The position numbers and the translations under genes are program-made. The notes beneath the pieces were generated by a model, which was given only the letters and a program-made list of their open reading frames with translations, had not been told where the DNA came from and searched no databases. Of a stretch of 64,000 nt of DNA, positions 19,452 through 30,254 are shown in pieces (position 1 is the first letter of the stretch; each line of letters begins with the position of its first letter). The stretch comes from Aliiglaciecola sp. LCG003 (lineage in GTDB: Bacteria > Pseudomonadota > Gammaproteobacteria > Enterobacterales > Alteromonadaceae): NCBI RefSeq assembly GCF_030316135.1, contig NZ_CP128185.1:682001-746000 (forward strand). Reading direction: 5' to 3'.

Positions 19452-20029
19452 CTCTGAACCTCCGGGGTTTCAGAAAAATTCGGTGCGATAGAGGAGTTTA
19501 TAGAAAAGGTTAATTTAAATTCACTCACTGCATCTAGTGCCGACGTGTCAGCAACAATTGAGGATAACTCGCCATTGCCGAAAATTTTCGACTCCTCTAT
19601 GTTTCGCATAAAAGATGATAAGCGATTATTTGATTCGCTCTTGCCACTCACCTCAACAATGTTTCCTTGACGAGAAAATGTTCTAAAGGAAATCCCTGGA
19701 GGGACGATTCTCGCTAGCTCATCGAAAACAATAGGGGCGACATTTCGACTTGTTTGCAATTGTTCGATCAATGCCATTTTTTGTTCAATGGCTTTTTTAG
19801 ATTCTTTAATATCTTTTATTTTGGTAATTTCAGCGTCTAAAACTGCAATTTGGCCTTCTAGAAAGGAATTTCGTTGGTTCTGGTTGGCAATTTGGCTGTC
19901 GATTAACATGCCAACAAGCCAAATAACAATCACCACAAACAACGCTACAGCGAAAAGCAAGGTCAAGAATTCTTTTTTCTGCTGTTGGCGTAGCGCTTCA
20001 CGCCAAGGTAAAAGGTTTATATGTGACAT
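19448..20029 (-). CDS. pilN: Type IV pilus inner-membrane protein
   Basis: 193 residues. The cytoplasmic start MSHINLLPWREALRQQQKK contains the conserved INLLPWR that docks into PilM. A transmembrane helix (about 24-43), a coiled coil and a ferredoxin-like periplasmic domain follow. The gene starts 13 nt inside the pilM end. Confidence 0.95.
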   Translation of the reverse strand: MSHINLLPWREALRQQQKKEFLTLLFAVALFVVIVIWLVGMLIDSQIANQNQRNSFLEGQIAVLDAEITKIKDIKESKKAIEQKMALIEQLQTSRNVAPIVFDELARIVPPGISFRTFSRQGNIVEVSGKSESNNRLSSFMRNIEESKIFGNGELSSIVADTSALDAVSEFKLTFSINSSIAPNFSETPEVQR

Positions 20030-21084
20030 GGTGCAAAGCTCCTCGCCGCTAAACCGGCCGCTATGGCCAATTGAGGAGCGACTTTGTCTACTCCTTGTTG
20101 AAGCGCTTTTTCGGAAATTTGCATCTCAGCAAAAGGATTAAATACGCTAACGGATACTGCCAATTCGTGTTCTAAATCTGTGGCTATTTCCTCGATGTTG
20201 GCTCCTCCACCACATATCATTATGGCTTGTGGACGTTCCGAGTGAGTAGAGCTGATATACATTTGCATCGCTCTGCTTATGTGTTGATTCAGGTTGGCAA
20301 GAAAAATGGGAAAGGTATCTTGACGCCAAGTGGCCGGCAATTCACCGTTGAGTAATTGTCGTTCGGTTTCCTGCTTTTCTAAGGTGTGGATAATGCTTAA
20401 GTCTTGAATCAGACTGTCCATGCCAAAAGAGTGTTCTTTGCTATAGATGACTTGGTTATCTTTGACTACGCATAATTGAAGCAATGATGCTCCGATGTTT
20501 AAACAAATAATAGGCTCGTCGTTTTGCTGCTTGGCAAAGCTGCAAAGAGCATTACCTAATGCGTAACCTTCAATATCCATCACTTTGGGTTCAAATTGGA
20601 TTTCTCTTAACAGGGTTACTCTGCTGTCAACCATGTCTTTGTGCGCCGCGCTAAGTAAAACATCAACCTTTCCAGTGTGGGTCTTACTTTCGCCGATTTG
20701 CTCAAAGTCAATGTAGACTTCCTCTAAAGGGTATGGAATCAAGCTGTCGGCTTCAATTTCTATCTGGCCCTCAAGTTCAAAATCTTGTTGATCTGGGTCC
20801 ATATAAACTATTTTTGTCAACACAGTAGAGCCAGATATGGCAACAGCAACATTCTTATTCTTGGTTTTCATTGCCATTTTTACTTTCTTAAGCGCATTAC
20901 CAACTGCATCGAAGTCTTTGATCTCTCGATCAGCAAAAGCATTGCCGATAATCTGCTCGCATGCGAAACTCTGGACCTTGATTTGGCCACCGTCTGATTC
21001 GAACAACACGGCTTTTACAAAGCGTGTTCCGATATCTAGACCTATCATTTGTGACACTTTTTTCTTAAAAAGTTCTTTAAACAC
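20017..21084 (-). CDS. pilM: Type IV pilus actin-like ATPase
   Basis: 355 residues. Actin/FtsA-like fold: phosphate-1 motif MIGLDIGTRFVKAVL near the start, LNIGASLLQLCVV in the middle and ICGGGANIEEI for the adenosine site. It forms a cytoplasmic ring that recruits PilN. First gene of the operon; its promoter must be in the 136 bp shared with the divergent mrcA. Confidence 0.95.
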   Translation of the reverse strand: MFKELFKKKVSQMIGLDIGTRFVKAVLFESDGGQIKVQSFACEQIIGNAFADREIKDFDAVGNALKKVKMAMKTKNKNVAVAISGSTVLTKIVYMDPDQQDFELEGQIEIEADSLIPYPLEEVYIDFEQIGESKTHTGKVDVLLSAAHKDMVDSRVTLLREIQFEPKVMDIEGYALGNALCSFAKQQNDEPIICLNIGASLLQLCVVKDNQVIYSKEHSFGMDSLIQDLSIIHTLEKQETERQLLNGELPATWRQDTFPIFLANLNQHISRAMQMYISSTHSERPQAIMICGGGANIEEIATDLEHELAVSVSVFNPFAEMQISEKALQQGVDKVAPQLAIAAGLAARSFAPCHI

Positions 21085-21220
21085 AATTAGTTCCGAATCA
21101 TTCTTGTTACCTTAGTTTTACCATTATTACCTATTTTTTAGAATTATATGGTTCTAATAACGGTACATAGGTATAAAATATAGGGCGTTTCGTTAAATTT
21201 ACCTTGGTAGAATCATTTTT

Positions 21221-23899
21221 GTGAAGTACATCAAACTGTTAATTATATTGAGTATAGCTGGAATTCTCATTGCTACAGCATCGATTGTGGGTATGTATTA
21301 CTATATCAAACCCGATCTTCCAAGCGTAGAAGTTTTAAAAGACGTCCGTTTACAGACGCCGATGAAAATTTATACGCAAGATGGCCAGCTTATTTCTCAA
21401 TTTGGTGTCAAGCGACGCATTCCCTTAGAGCTAAAAGACGTCCCGCAGCAATTGATCCACGCCGTACTTGCTACAGAGGATAGTCGATTTTACGAGCACC
21501 CTGGTATAGATCCTATCGGCATGGCGCGAGCTTTAGTTAATTTGATTGTCACCGGTGAGCGAGGACAGGGCGGAAGTACCCTAACCATGCAGTTAGCCAG
21601 AGGTTTTTTCCTCACGAGGGAAAAAACCTATATTCGAAAAATTAAAGAAATGTACATTGCATGGCATATGGAAGGATTGTTATCTAAAGATGAAATTTTA
21701 GAGCTTTATCTCAACAAAGTAGAGTTAGGACATCGTGCATTTGGTTTTGGCGCAGCCGCACAAGTTTACTACGGTAAATCTGTGCAAGAGTTAACCTTGG
21801 ATGAAATTGCCACTATAGCAGGCCTACCAAAAGCGCCATCTACGCTAAATCCTATTAGCTCCCCTGAACGCTCTAAACAGCGTCGAAGAATAGTACTACT
21901 AAGAATGTTAGATGAAGGTTACATCACTAATGAGCAGTTTCACGAGGCCGCTGATGCGCCAGTTGAGGCTGAACTGCACGGCGCAGAAATTTCTTTTGAT
22001 GCTCCCTATTTAGCGGACTTAATTTATAACGAAATGGTCGAATTGTATGGAAAGGAAGAGGCGGAGACCGGTGGTTACCAAGTGTTTGCCACCGCACCCG
22101 CTAAAATTCAGCTCGCCGCTCAGCAAGCCGTAGTGGCTAATATTCATGATTACGATGAGAGACATGGCTATCGTGGACCTATTCGCACCTTGTGGACTGA
22201 GCAGGAGTCTCAAGATTTATCCGGTGGCTTAGATACGGTTGATAATACACCTTGGCAACAAGAACAATTACTTGACGTGTTGGGTACTTACAATTCAATT
22301 GGTGAGTTACATCCAGCGGTGGTGACGCAGGTTAATGAGCAAACTATCGATGTATTAGCCGAGAATAATGAATCCATAAATATCGATTGGCAAGGCTTAC
22401 ATTGGGCCCGTCCTTATATTGACGATAATAGACAAGGCCCTGATCCTAAGGTTGCAAGTGACATTGTGAAGTCAGGTCAGCTTATCTGGATCCGTAAAAA
22501 GGCGGACCAAAGTGGCTGGCAGCTGTCCCAACTGCCTCAGGTGGCAGGCGCATTTGTTGCGCTAGATCCCCATAATGGTGCGGTTCGGGCAGTTGTGGGT
22601 GGCTACAGTTTCTACCAAAGCCAATTCAATCGCGCGACGCAAGCGAAGCGTCAAGTGGGTTCAAACATCAAACCTTTCATTTATTCAGCGGCAATTGAAC
22701 ACGGCTACACATTGGCAAGTATCATCAATGATGCGCCAATCAATCAATGGGATGCCAGTACCGGAACGGCATGGCGCCCGCAAAACTCCCCTGCCGTATA
22801 CGACGGCCCTATTAGAATGAGGGTAGCACTAGGAAAGTCGAAAAACGTTGTGTCAGTTCGACTATTACGTGCCATCGGTATAGATGCGGCAGTCGACCAT
22901 CTCACTAAGTTTGGTTTTGACCGTGCTGAGATCCCAAGAGATGAAACACTATCCCTAGGCTCAGGCTCACACACCCCACTTGAAGTTGTGACTGGAATGG
23001 CGGTTATCGCCAATGGAGGGTATTTTGTTCAACCACACTTTATTGATCGAATAGAAGATGAATACGGTCAAGTTTTGTGGCAATCCAATCCGTCTGTAGC
23101 CTGTGAATTGTGTGAACTTCAGGAGTCTGCTGCAACTACAGTTAGTGGTGAAAATGAAATTAGTAACCCTGCAGATGGTGAGCTTTCAGGACGGGAAATA
23201 GAAGCTTTGCTGGCGGCAGAGTTGGGAGGTTTATCTAACGATCCCGATGCTAAAGCTGTCGAACAGGTGCTAGCAGAACGCGTTATACCAGCTCAAAACG
23301 CTTTTCTAGTTAAAGAGATGATGCGAACCGCGGTAAGAGGGAATGGTCGGTGGAGCAAAGATCCTGCAAAAAATACTTACTGGTTAGGAACGGGGTGGCG
23401 GGCTAGAAATATACTAGGTAGAACCGATCTGGCGGGTAAAACGGGTACTACCAATGATTCAAAAGATACCTGGTTTAGTGGCTTCGCACCTGGACTCGTA
23501 GCAACCTCATGGGTAGGTTTCGATAATATGAGCCGAACTTTGGGTAAGATGTCACGCAACCAGAATCTCATCAATGACAATCCTGAAAAATTTAATTGGA
23601 TAGGAAATGCGATGATTGGTACCGAAAGTGGCGCAACTGCTGGTCAGCCAGCGTGGATACGATTTATGCAAATAGTGCTTGAAGGCGTCCCTGAGGAAGC
23701 AAAACCTATACCTGAAGGTATTGTTACTGTTCGGATTGACCGCGCCACCGGAAAACTGACTACAAGAACAGATTATACATCGATATTTGAGTATTTCATT
23801 CGCGGCACTGAACCTGAATCATCAGTTCAAAAACTGCCTATCATCGACCCCTTTGAGACGGAAGAAAATGATGAAGTTGTTCCTGAAGATATATTCTAG
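21221..23899 (+). CDS. mrcA: Penicillin-binding protein 1A (transglycosylase/transpeptidase)
   Basis: 892 residues from a GTG start. An N-terminal membrane anchor (about 6-28) precedes the glycosyltransferase-51 domain with the catalytic Glu in ATEDSRFYEHPG and QGGSTLTMQLARGFF. An OB-like insert follows, then the transpeptidase with SxxK in VGSNIKPF, SKN in GKSKNVVSV and KTGTT near residue 742. It polymerises and cross-links peptidoglycan. Location next to pilMNOPQ is common in gammaproteobacteria. It stands alone on the plus strand. Confidence 0.96.
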   Translation: MKYIKLLIILSIAGILIATASIVGMYYYIKPDLPSVEVLKDVRLQTPMKIYTQDGQLISQFGVKRRIPLELKDVPQQLIHAVLATEDSRFYEHPGIDPIGMARALVNLIVTGERGQGGSTLTMQLARGFFLTREKTYIRKIKEMYIAWHMEGLLSKDEILELYLNKVELGHRAFGFGAAAQVYYGKSVQELTLDEIATIAGLPKAPSTLNPISSPERSKQRRRIVLLRMLDEGYITNEQFHEAADAPVEAELHGAEISFDAPYLADLIYNEMVELYGKEEAETGGYQVFATAPAKIQLAAQQAVVANIHDYDERHGYRGPIRTLWTEQESQDLSGGLDTVDNTPWQQEQLLDVLGTYNSIGELHPAVVTQVNEQTIDVLAENNESINIDWQGLHWARPYIDDNRQGPDPKVASDIVKSGQLIWIRKKADQSGWQLSQLPQVAGAFVALDPHNGAVRAVVGGYSFYQSQFNRATQAKRQVGSNIKPFIYSAAIEHGYTLASIINDAPINQWDASTGTAWRPQNSPAVYDGPIRMRVALGKSKNVVSVRLLRAIGIDAAVDHLTKFGFDRAEIPRDETLSLGSGSHTPLEVVTGMAVIANGGYFVQPHFIDRIEDEYGQVLWQSNPSVACELCELQESAATTVSGENEISNPADGELSGREIEALLAAELGGLSNDPDAKAVEQVLAERVIPAQNAFLVKEMMRTAVRGNGRWSKDPAKNTYWLGTGWRARNILGRTDLAGKTGTTNDSKDTWFSGFAPGLVATSWVGFDNMSRTLGKMSRNQNLINDNPEKFNWIGNAMIGTESGATAGQPAWIRFMQIVLEGVPEEAKPIPEGIVTVRIDRATGKLTTRTDYTSIFEYFIRGTEPESSVQKLPIIDPFETEENDEVVPEDIF

Positions 23900-24028
23900 A
23901 CATCTGACCAGATAAAATGATACTGAGTTTACTGCCACATCGGCTAAACTGAGCGGCTACAATAATGATCACCTACACATACCTCTGAGCAATTATTGTC
24001 TCAGAGGGTTGGAAAAGTACCTTATACT

Positions 24029-25717
24029 ATGAGTAATTCGTCTAAACATTTGTACATCCCCCACGCAGGACCTGCCTTACTTGAAACTCCATTGCTTAAC
24101 AAAGGTAGTGCGTTCACTTCCCGCGAAAGAGAAACCTTTAACTTGACGGGGTTATTGCCACCTCGTTACGAAAGTATTGAAGAACAAGTTGAACGAGCTT
24201 ACCTGCAATATTCTAGTTTTACGGCGCCAATCAATAAACATATTTACCTCCGGGCCATTCAAGATAATAACGAAACATTATTTTATCGATTAGTACAGTC
24301 ACATATCAAAGAAATGATGCCGATTATTTATACTCCTACGGTCGGAGATGCCTGCGAACAATTTTCTGATATTTATCGAAGTTCTAGAGGTTTATTCGTC
24401 TCCTACTCAGAGCGCACTCAAATAGACGACATTCTACGCAATGCCACTAAGCGCAAAGTTAAAGTGATAGTGGTGACCGACGGCGAACGAATATTAGGGC
24501 TCGGGGATCAAGGGATCGGCGGTATGGGTATCCCAATTGGCAAACTTTCATTGTATACCGCGTGTGGGGGGATCAGTCCTGCGTATACCTTACCGGTTAT
24601 GTTAGATGTGGGCACCAACAACCAAAAATTATTAGATGATCCTATGTATATGGGCGCCCGACATAAACGCATTGGACAAGATGAATACAATGAGTTCGTC
24701 GATATATTTGTCCAGGCTGCCCAGAGACGATGGCCAGGGGTTATCATTCAATTTGAAGATTTTGCCCAACCTAATGCGATGCCACTGCTTGAGCGATACC
24801 GAGATCAGGTTTGCTGTTTTAACGACGATATTCAGGGTACTGCTGCGGTTACGTTAGGCTCAATTCTGGCCGCATGTCGCAGTAAAAATGTAAAACTCAG
24901 CGAGCAAAAAGTTGTATTTGTGGGTTCAGGTTCCGCAGGTTGTGGGATTGCTGAAATGATCATTAGTCGGATGTGCCAAGAAGGCATTGAAGATAGCCAA
25001 GCGCGCAAACAAGTCTTTATGATAGATCGCTTTGGTTTACTAACAAATGGTATGGAAGGTTTGCGTGATTTTCAGCAAAAATTAGTTCAGTCAGAAAGCG
25101 ACCTAAAGGGCTGGTCTTTGAAAGGAAGCTGGGCATCGTTGCATGAAGTGGTTGAAAACGCTAAACCAGATATCTTAATTGGTGTTTCTGGACAGCCAGG
25201 ATTGTTCACTGAGGAAGTAGTCAGAAGCATGAAGGCAAATTGTGAGTTGCCAATTATTTTCCCGTTGAGCAACCCTTCACGACAAGTTGAAGCGACACCT
25301 GAGCAAGTCATACAATGGACGGGTGGGAAAGTTATCATTGCAACCGGTAGCCCATTTAGTGCTGTGGAATATAATGGTACAAGTTATCCCATCGCACAAT
25401 GTAACAATAGTTATATATTTCCAGGTATCGGTTTAGGTGTCATTGCCAGCAAATCAAGATTGATTAGCGAGGAGATGTTAATGGCTACCAGCGAGGCCCT
25501 AGCAGATGCTTCACCTCTTGCGAATAATGGTGAAGGTGCATTGTTGCCACCATTGACAGAGATCGCCAATTTGAGCAAAGGTATTGCGTTTGCAGTTGCC
25601 AAAGTAGCTCAACGGCAAGGCTTAGCTCTGGAAACAAGTGATGAGCTATTGCTGGCTAGTATAGATGCGAATTTTTGGCAACCTGAATATCGTGAATACA
25701 AGCGAGTCAGTATTTAA
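24029..25717 (+). CDS. maeA: NAD-dependent malic enzyme (decarboxylating)
   Basis: 562 residues from the ATG at 24029 ([19 protein letters not shown]); an upstream TTG at 23996 adds 11 unlikely residues. Strongly conserved stretches include DKHIYLR-like [42 protein letters not shown], the metal ligands in FEDFAQPNA and FNDDIQGTA, and the NAD site [12 protein letters not shown]. It converts malate to pyruvate and CO2. The C terminus [14 protein letters not shown] matches the E. coli family closely. Confidence 0.96.
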   Translation: MSNSSKHLYIPHAGPALLETPLLNKGSAFTSRERETFNLTGLLPPRYESIEEQVERAYLQYSSFTAPINKHIYLRAIQDNNETLFYRLVQSHIKEMMPIIYTPTVGDACEQFSDIYRSSRGLFVSYSERTQIDDILRNATKRKVKVIVVTDGERILGLGDQGIGGMGIPIGKLSLYTACGGISPAYTLPVMLDVGTNNQKLLDDPMYMGARHKRIGQDEYNEFVDIFVQAAQRRWPGVIIQFEDFAQPNAMPLLERYRDQVCCFNDDIQGTAAVTLGSILAACRSKNVKLSEQKVVFVGSGSAGCGIAEMIISRMCQEGIEDSQARKQVFMIDRFGLLTNGMEGLRDFQQKLVQSESDLKGWSLKGSWASLHEVVENAKPDILIGVSGQPGLFTEEVVRSMKANCELPIIFPLSNPSRQVEATPEQVIQWTGGKVIIATGSPFSAVEYNGTSYPIAQCNNSYIFPGIGLGVIASKSRLISEEMLMATSEALADASPLANNGEGALLPPLTEIANLSKGIAFAVAKVAQRQGLALETSDELLLASIDANFWQPEYREYKRVSI

Positions 25718-25745
25718 ATACATCAAAGACAAGTTCACTTATTAC

Positions 25746-25772
25746 AAATGGTCGATTTATCGGCCATTTTTT
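25746..25772 (+). terminator. Intrinsic terminator of maeA
   Basis: AAATGGTCGA, a TTTA loop and TCGGCCATTT make a 10-bp stem (one G-T wobble) followed by TTTT. It sits 29 bp after the maeA stop and just before the tandem repeat array, so the array is probably not read from maeA. Confidence 0.85.
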
Positions 25773-25810
25773 ATGAACGTTTTATGCGCAGGAGGCATGG
25801 AGCCTTTTAT

Positions 25811-26144
25811 CATGACACCCATGTTTATATCGTGACACCCATGTTTATATCATGACACCCATGTTTATATCGTGACACCCATGTTTATATCATGACACCC
25901 ATGTTTATATCATGACACCCATGTTTATATCATGACACCCATGTTTATATCGTGACACCCATGTTTATATCGTGACACCCATGTTTATATCGTGACACCC
26001 ATGTTTATATCGTGACACCCATGTTTATATCATGACACCCATGTTTATATCCCCATGTTTATATCATGACACCCATGTTTATATCATGACACCCATGTTT
26101 ATATCATGACACCCATGTTTATATCATGACACCCACATTTATCA
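25811..26144 (+). repeat. Tandem array of a 20-bp repeat, 17 units
   Basis: Sixteen full units and one 14-bp partial unit (26051-26064). The unit is GACACCCATGTTTATATCRT. The only common variation is A or G in the CAT/CGT just before the core, in the order A G A G A A A G G G G A, partial, A A A A. Fifteen units have the exact 10-bp core; the last (26125) has decayed, and a further degenerate piece (GGCATCCACATCA) follows. Every unit contains stop codons in all frames over three units on both strands, so it is not coding. It lies between the convergent maeA and argA ends. Confidence 0.97.
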
Positions 26145-26183
26145 GGTGGCATCCACATCAAAAGGCTAAGGTGAATGTGGCGA

Positions 26184-27497
26184 TTAGCGCAAATCTAGTT
26201 TGAATACTTTGGAGTTTCTTTGGTAGTTGTATAAGCGTTTTTTAGATTCAGGTAAGGTCTCTACGTTTGCTAACACAAAGCCTTGCTCTTGAAACCAATG
26301 TGCGGTTACCGTAGTTAGTACGAATATGCTATCTAAACCTTGCTGCAATGCGCGCTCTCTTATCGCTTCAAGTATCCGTTCACCTCGATTTTTTCCGCGA
26401 TAATCTGAATGGGTGGCAACGCAGGCGAGCTCGCCAATTCTCTCGTCTCTGTAGGGATATAGTGCAGCACAGGCGACGACCATTCCATCTCGTTCGATAA
26501 GGGTGAATTGTTCAATTTCACTTTCGAGTAACTCTCGCGAGCGTTTTACCAAAATACCTTTTTCTTCAAGAGGGTTAATTAATTGCAGGATACCGCCCAC
26601 ATCTTCTATTTTCGCTTGTCGTAGCTGCTCATAATGACGTTTTGAAACTAACGAGCCTGCACCATCTCGAGTAAACAACTCTTGTAGTAAAGCACCATCA
26701 GTTTTATAACTAACGCAGTGGCATCTGGGGATCCCAGCCTCCAAAGCATGATGAATTCCGGTTAAAATCGCGTGTTGACTATGCTGCAAAGGTTCATTAA
26801 GCATGTCAGTCAATTGAGCGGAATCGATATTGCGACGAAGTTTATTCTGCTGGTCAACAATTCCCTCCTGCTCAGTGAAAATAACTAGTTTATCCGCTGA
26901 CAAAGCGATAGCCGCTTGGGTTGCAACATCTTCATGAGAGAGATTAAAAACTTCACCAGTCGGGGAGTATCCCATTGGTGAGAGCAAAACTATCGAACCA
27001 TCTTGTAAGTGATCATTGATACCGTTTACATCAATGCGTCGCACCAATCCGGTATGTTCATAATCTATACCGTCTCGAACGCCCATGGGCATTGCAACCA
27101 CTAAGTTGCCTGAACACACCCGAATTTGCGCCCCGTGCATAGGGGAGTTTGCCAGACCCATTGTCAGCAATGCTTCGATCTGCGACCTTACCGAACCCGC
27201 TGCATCTTTGACTGATTCTAGGGTTTGTTTGTCAGTGATACGGATGTCATTGCAAAAGCGTTTCTCTACACCACGCAAGGCGATACGCTGATCAATTTGT
27301 GGGCGTGCACCATGTACAAGTACCAATCTGACCCCTAAGCTATTGAGCAGTGCAATATCGCTAATAATGTTAGCGAAATTCCCATCTTCAATGGCTTCAC
27401 CCCCGAACATCAAAACAAAGGTTTTACCCCTGTGCGCATTGATATAAGGAGCAGAGTTGCGAAATAGTTTAATACTGTCGATATCTGACATCACCAT
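26184..27497 (-). CDS. argA: N-acetylglutamate synthase
   Basis: 437 residues in the classical two-domain layout: an amino-acid-kinase-like domain (about 1-290, with FVLMFGGEAIEDG and VLVHGARPQID) and a C-terminal GNAT acetyltransferase (about 295-437, with ELACVATHSDYRGKNRGERIL as the acetyl-CoA site). It makes N-acetylglutamate, the first step of arginine synthesis, and is normally feedback-inhibited by arginine through the kinase-like domain. It is 9 bp downstream of argH as a separate gene, unlike the argHA fusions known in some marine gammaproteobacteria. Its end faces the repeat array. Confidence 0.95.
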   Translation of the reverse strand: MVMSDIDSIKLFRNSAPYINAHRGKTFVLMFGGEAIEDGNFANIISDIALLNSLGVRLVLVHGARPQIDQRIALRGVEKRFCNDIRITDKQTLESVKDAAGSVRSQIEALLTMGLANSPMHGAQIRVCSGNLVVAMPMGVRDGIDYEHTGLVRRIDVNGINDHLQDGSIVLLSPMGYSPTGEVFNLSHEDVATQAAIALSADKLVIFTEQEGIVDQQNKLRRNIDSAQLTDMLNEPLQHSQHAILTGIHHALEAGIPRCHCVSYKTDGALLQELFTRDGAGSLVSKRHYEQLRQAKIEDVGGILQLINPLEEKGILVKRSRELLESEIEQFTLIERDGMVVACAALYPYRDERIGELACVATHSDYRGKNRGERILEAIRERALQQGLDSIFVLTTVTAHWFQEQGFVLANVETLPESKKRLYNYQRNSKVFKLDLR

Positions 27498-27506
27498 GAT
27501 AATTAC

Positions 27507-28889
27507 TTAACTTCCCTGTTGCATCTGGTCGAGTTCATTTTGTAGTGCAGTAAAAACAGGTTGGGCGCCTGTACCGCCTAAAATACTGCGCTTGTCCACA
27601 AGGTAATCGAGTTCAAGAATCGCGTAGACATCGTCTTGTATTTTATCACTATATTGTTGTAGCTCTGGTAAGCTAAGGGCTTCTATAGGCTTGTTTTGCT
27701 CAATCGCGGCTAATACAATTTGTCCTGAAATATCATGGGCAGTTCTAAATGGAATGCCTTTTTCTACTAAATAATCCGCCATTTCGGTGGCGTTGGCATA
27801 ACCTTGACGAGCGGCTTGAGCACATCTTTCGCTGTCTAATTGAATGCTATCTATCACTTCACTCGCGATGCATAAACAAATGTGCCATTGATTTACGGCA
27901 TCAAAGGCTCCTTCTTTATCTTCTTGCATGTCTTTATTGTAGGCTAAAGGCAGGCCTTTCATGGTCACTAGTAAGCCTTGCAAACTGCCAAATACTCGAC
28001 CGCATTTGCCTCGTATTAGCTCCAAGGCATCAGGGTTTTTCTTTTGAGGCATGAGTGATGAGCCGGAAGTAACCGCATCGCCAAGGGTGATAAAGCCCGC
28101 TTCCCCTGAATTAAAAAATATCAGATCTTCTGCCATGCGCGACAAATGCATCATGCTAGTGCTAGCACAAAACAGCAGCTCTAATACATAATCACGATCT
28201 GAAACGGCATCTAAACTATTCAAACACGGAGATTTGAAACCCAACTGCTCCGCTATTTCCTGCCGATCAATAGCGTAAACGGTCCCAGCTAAGGCACCGG
28301 ACCCCAAAGGACATTGGTCCATTCTAATCAATAAGTCTTGTACTCGACTGATATCACGCTTAAACATCTCTATATATGCTAGACACCAATGGGGATAGCG
28401 CACTGGTTGGGCTCGTTGCAGGTGAGTGTAGCCGGGTAAGATCACCTCTCGATTTACGTCAGCGGATTTAGTTAATGCATGTTTGACCTTAACTAAATCT
28501 TGTAGCAAATTTTCTAAGTGCTCTTTGCACCATAAACGAAAATCAGTTGCAACTTGGTCATTGCGGCTGCGGCCGGTGTGCAATTTACGGCCAAGATCAC
28601 CTAACTCTTCAATCAGTGCAGCTTCGACAAAACTATGAATGTCTTCTTCGCTGCTAGCATCGAAGTCGAGTTCGTCGTTCTCGGCTTTAATCAGCAATTT
28701 ATTTAATGTCGCTTCGATTTTTTCTTGTTCTTGAGCAGACATTACCCCAGCTTTGGCGATGGCTTTAGACCAAATGATCGACCCTCTAATATCTTGACTC
28801 GCCAAGATCCGGTCAAAAGGTAATGAATCATTAACCTGGCGAAACATATTGCTGCTGCCTTGTTGAAATCGGCCTCCCCACAACCCCAT
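27507..28889 (-). CDS. argH: Argininosuccinate lyase
   Basis: 460 residues. Fumarase/aspartase superfamily signature [12 protein letters not shown] with the catalytic Ser, plus [12 protein letters not shown] and [11 protein letters not shown]. It splits argininosuccinate into arginine and fumarate, the last biosynthetic step. The start codon is 2 bp after the argG stop, so the pair is probably translationally coupled. Confidence 0.97.
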   Translation of the reverse strand: MGLWGGRFQQGSSNMFRQVNDSLPFDRILASQDIRGSIIWSKAIAKAGVMSAQEQEKIEATLNKLLIKAENDELDFDASSEEDIHSFVEAALIEELGDLGRKLHTGRSRNDQVATDFRLWCKEHLENLLQDLVKVKHALTKSADVNREVILPGYTHLQRAQPVRYPHWCLAYIEMFKRDISRVQDLLIRMDQCPLGSGALAGTVYAIDRQEIAEQLGFKSPCLNSLDAVSDRDYVLELLFCASTSMMHLSRMAEDLIFFNSGEAGFITLGDAVTSGSSLMPQKKNPDALELIRGKCGRVFGSLQGLLVTMKGLPLAYNKDMQEDKEGAFDAVNQWHICLCIASEVIDSIQLDSERCAQAARQGYANATEMADYLVEKGIPFRTAHDISGQIVLAAIEQNKPIEALSLPELQQYSDKIQDDVYAILELDYLVDKRSILGGTGAQPVFTALQNELDQMQQGS

Positions 28890-28891
28890 AG

Positions 28892-30112
28892 TTATTTCTT
28901 CCCTTTGTTGGCATTTAGCGTAGCGATTCGGCTTGATAAACTAAATAGGCGAATAAAGCCTTCGGCATGCTTTTGGTCATACACATCATCTTCACCAAAG
29001 GTTGCGAAGTCTTCTGAGTACAAACTATTAGGAGATTGTCTTTGAGTTACAGTGGCTCTGCCTTTATAGAGCTTTACAACGATTTCACCGGTAACTTTCT
29101 TGGCAAAAACTTCTGCGCCAGCTAATAAAGATTCAGACAAATCTGTGAACCAACGGCCGTCGTACATTACATGTGAGAATTCGAGTCCAAGATATTCGCG
29201 ATGCTTAAGGGCCGCTTTATCTAGAACCATACACTCTAGCGCTTTATAAGCAGCCATAAGTACGGTGCCACCGGGGGTTTCATAACAGCCACGGGATTTC
29301 ATACCGACTAAACGGTTTTCCACAATATCGATACGTCCAACACCATGCTTTGCTGCTATATTATTTAGAGTGACCAGTGCTTGATAAGGTGACAACTGCG
29401 CACCATTAACCTTTGTTAAACGACCTTGCTCAAAACTAAGCTGCACTTTTTCTGCTACATTAGGGGCATCTTCAGGGTCGACCGTCATGGTCCAAACTTC
29501 TTTAGTTGGCTCACACCAAGGATCTTCGAGTTCACCGCCTTCGTGGGAGATGTGCCACGCATTCGCATCGCGACTATAGATTTTGGTCGCTGAAGCACTT
29601 GTTTTAATGTCTCTTTCGGCCAAATAATCTAATAGGTCTTCTCTTGAGACCATATCCCATTCCCGCCATGGCGCGATAACGGTCAAATCCGGTGCTAATG
29701 CGGCAAAAGTACTCTCGAAACGAACCTGATCGTTTCCTTTTCCGGTACAACCATGGCAAAGTGCATCAGCGCCTACTTTGCGAGCAATCTCTACTTGCGC
29801 CTTGGCAATAACCGGTCGTGCCATTGAGGTGCCCAAAAGATATTCACCTTCATACACCGCACCGGTTTTAACTGTGGGGTAAATATAGTCTTCGACAAAC
29901 TCTTCTTTCAAATCAACGATATAGCACTCGCTAGCGCCGGTCTTAATAGCTTTTTCGTAAAGCCCTTCTAATTCCTCATCACCTTGACCAACATCTGCTG
30001 CAAAAGCGATAACTTCGCAGTCATAGTTTTCCTTTAACCAAGGAATGATAGCAGAAGTATCTAGACCGCCTGAGTATGCTAGAACAACTTTTTTTACTGA
30101 ATGTTTTGACAT
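28892..30112 (-). CDS. argG: Argininosuccinate synthase
   Basis: 406 residues. N-type ATP pyrophosphatase loop AYSGGLDTS at 12-20 and the conserved [14 protein letters not shown]. It joins citrulline and aspartate using ATP. A 142-bp gap with repeats separates it from argF upstream, whereas argC, argB and argF overlap one another; expression of argGHA may therefore be partly independent. Confidence 0.97.
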   Translation of the reverse strand: MSKHSVKKVVLAYSGGLDTSAIIPWLKENYDCEVIAFAADVGQGDEELEGLYEKAIKTGASECYIVDLKEEFVEDYIYPTVKTGAVYEGEYLLGTSMARPVIAKAQVEIARKVGADALCHGCTGKGNDQVRFESTFAALAPDLTVIAPWREWDMVSREDLLDYLAERDIKTSASATKIYSRDANAWHISHEGGELEDPWCEPTKEVWTMTVDPEDAPNVAEKVQLSFEQGRLTKVNGAQLSPYQALVTLNNIAAKHGVGRIDIVENRLVGMKSRGCYETPGGTVLMAAYKALECMVLDKAALKHREYLGLEFSHVMYDGRWFTDLSESLLAGAEVFAKKVTGEIVVKLYKGRATVTQRQSPNSLYSEDFATFGEDDVYDQKHAEGFIRLFSLSSRIATLNANKGKK

Positions 30113-30154
30113 GTTTGATCCTAGTTCTTAGTGACATCAATTGATTCCCATATG

Positions 30155-30230
30155 ATGGGTGTCACGTTACGATATAGTTAGTTTAGTCACGAAATAAACA
30201 TGGGTGTCATGTTTATTTCGTGGGTGTCAT
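30155..30230 (-). repeat. Repeat cores and a 12-bp hairpin between argF and argG
   Basis: Three minus-oriented GGGTGTC cores: 30159-30165 region (GATGGGTGTCAC), 30202-30208 and 30222-30228; the last two keep the 20-bp period. Around the middle core CGAAATAAACAT (30190-30201) and ATGTTTATTTCG (30209-30220) are perfectly complementary, giving a 12-bp stem with GGGTGTC as the loop. It is inserted in the arg operon, in the only long intercistronic gap. Confidence 0.9.
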
Positions 30231-30254
30231 GTTTGTTTGCGATGTTTGTTTGGG

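Noticed and set aside
25811-26144. CRISPR array
   Set aside because: The 20-bp units follow each other with no unique spacers, and no cas gene is nearby.
25811-26144. Origin iterons or a partition site of an integrated plasmid
   Set aside because: No replication or partition gene lies nearby; the flanks are chromosomal metabolic genes. The possibility of a protein-binding array is kept as a finding.
26184-28889. argH-argA fusion
   Set aside because: argH has its own stop codon and argA starts 9 bp later as a complete two-domain enzyme.
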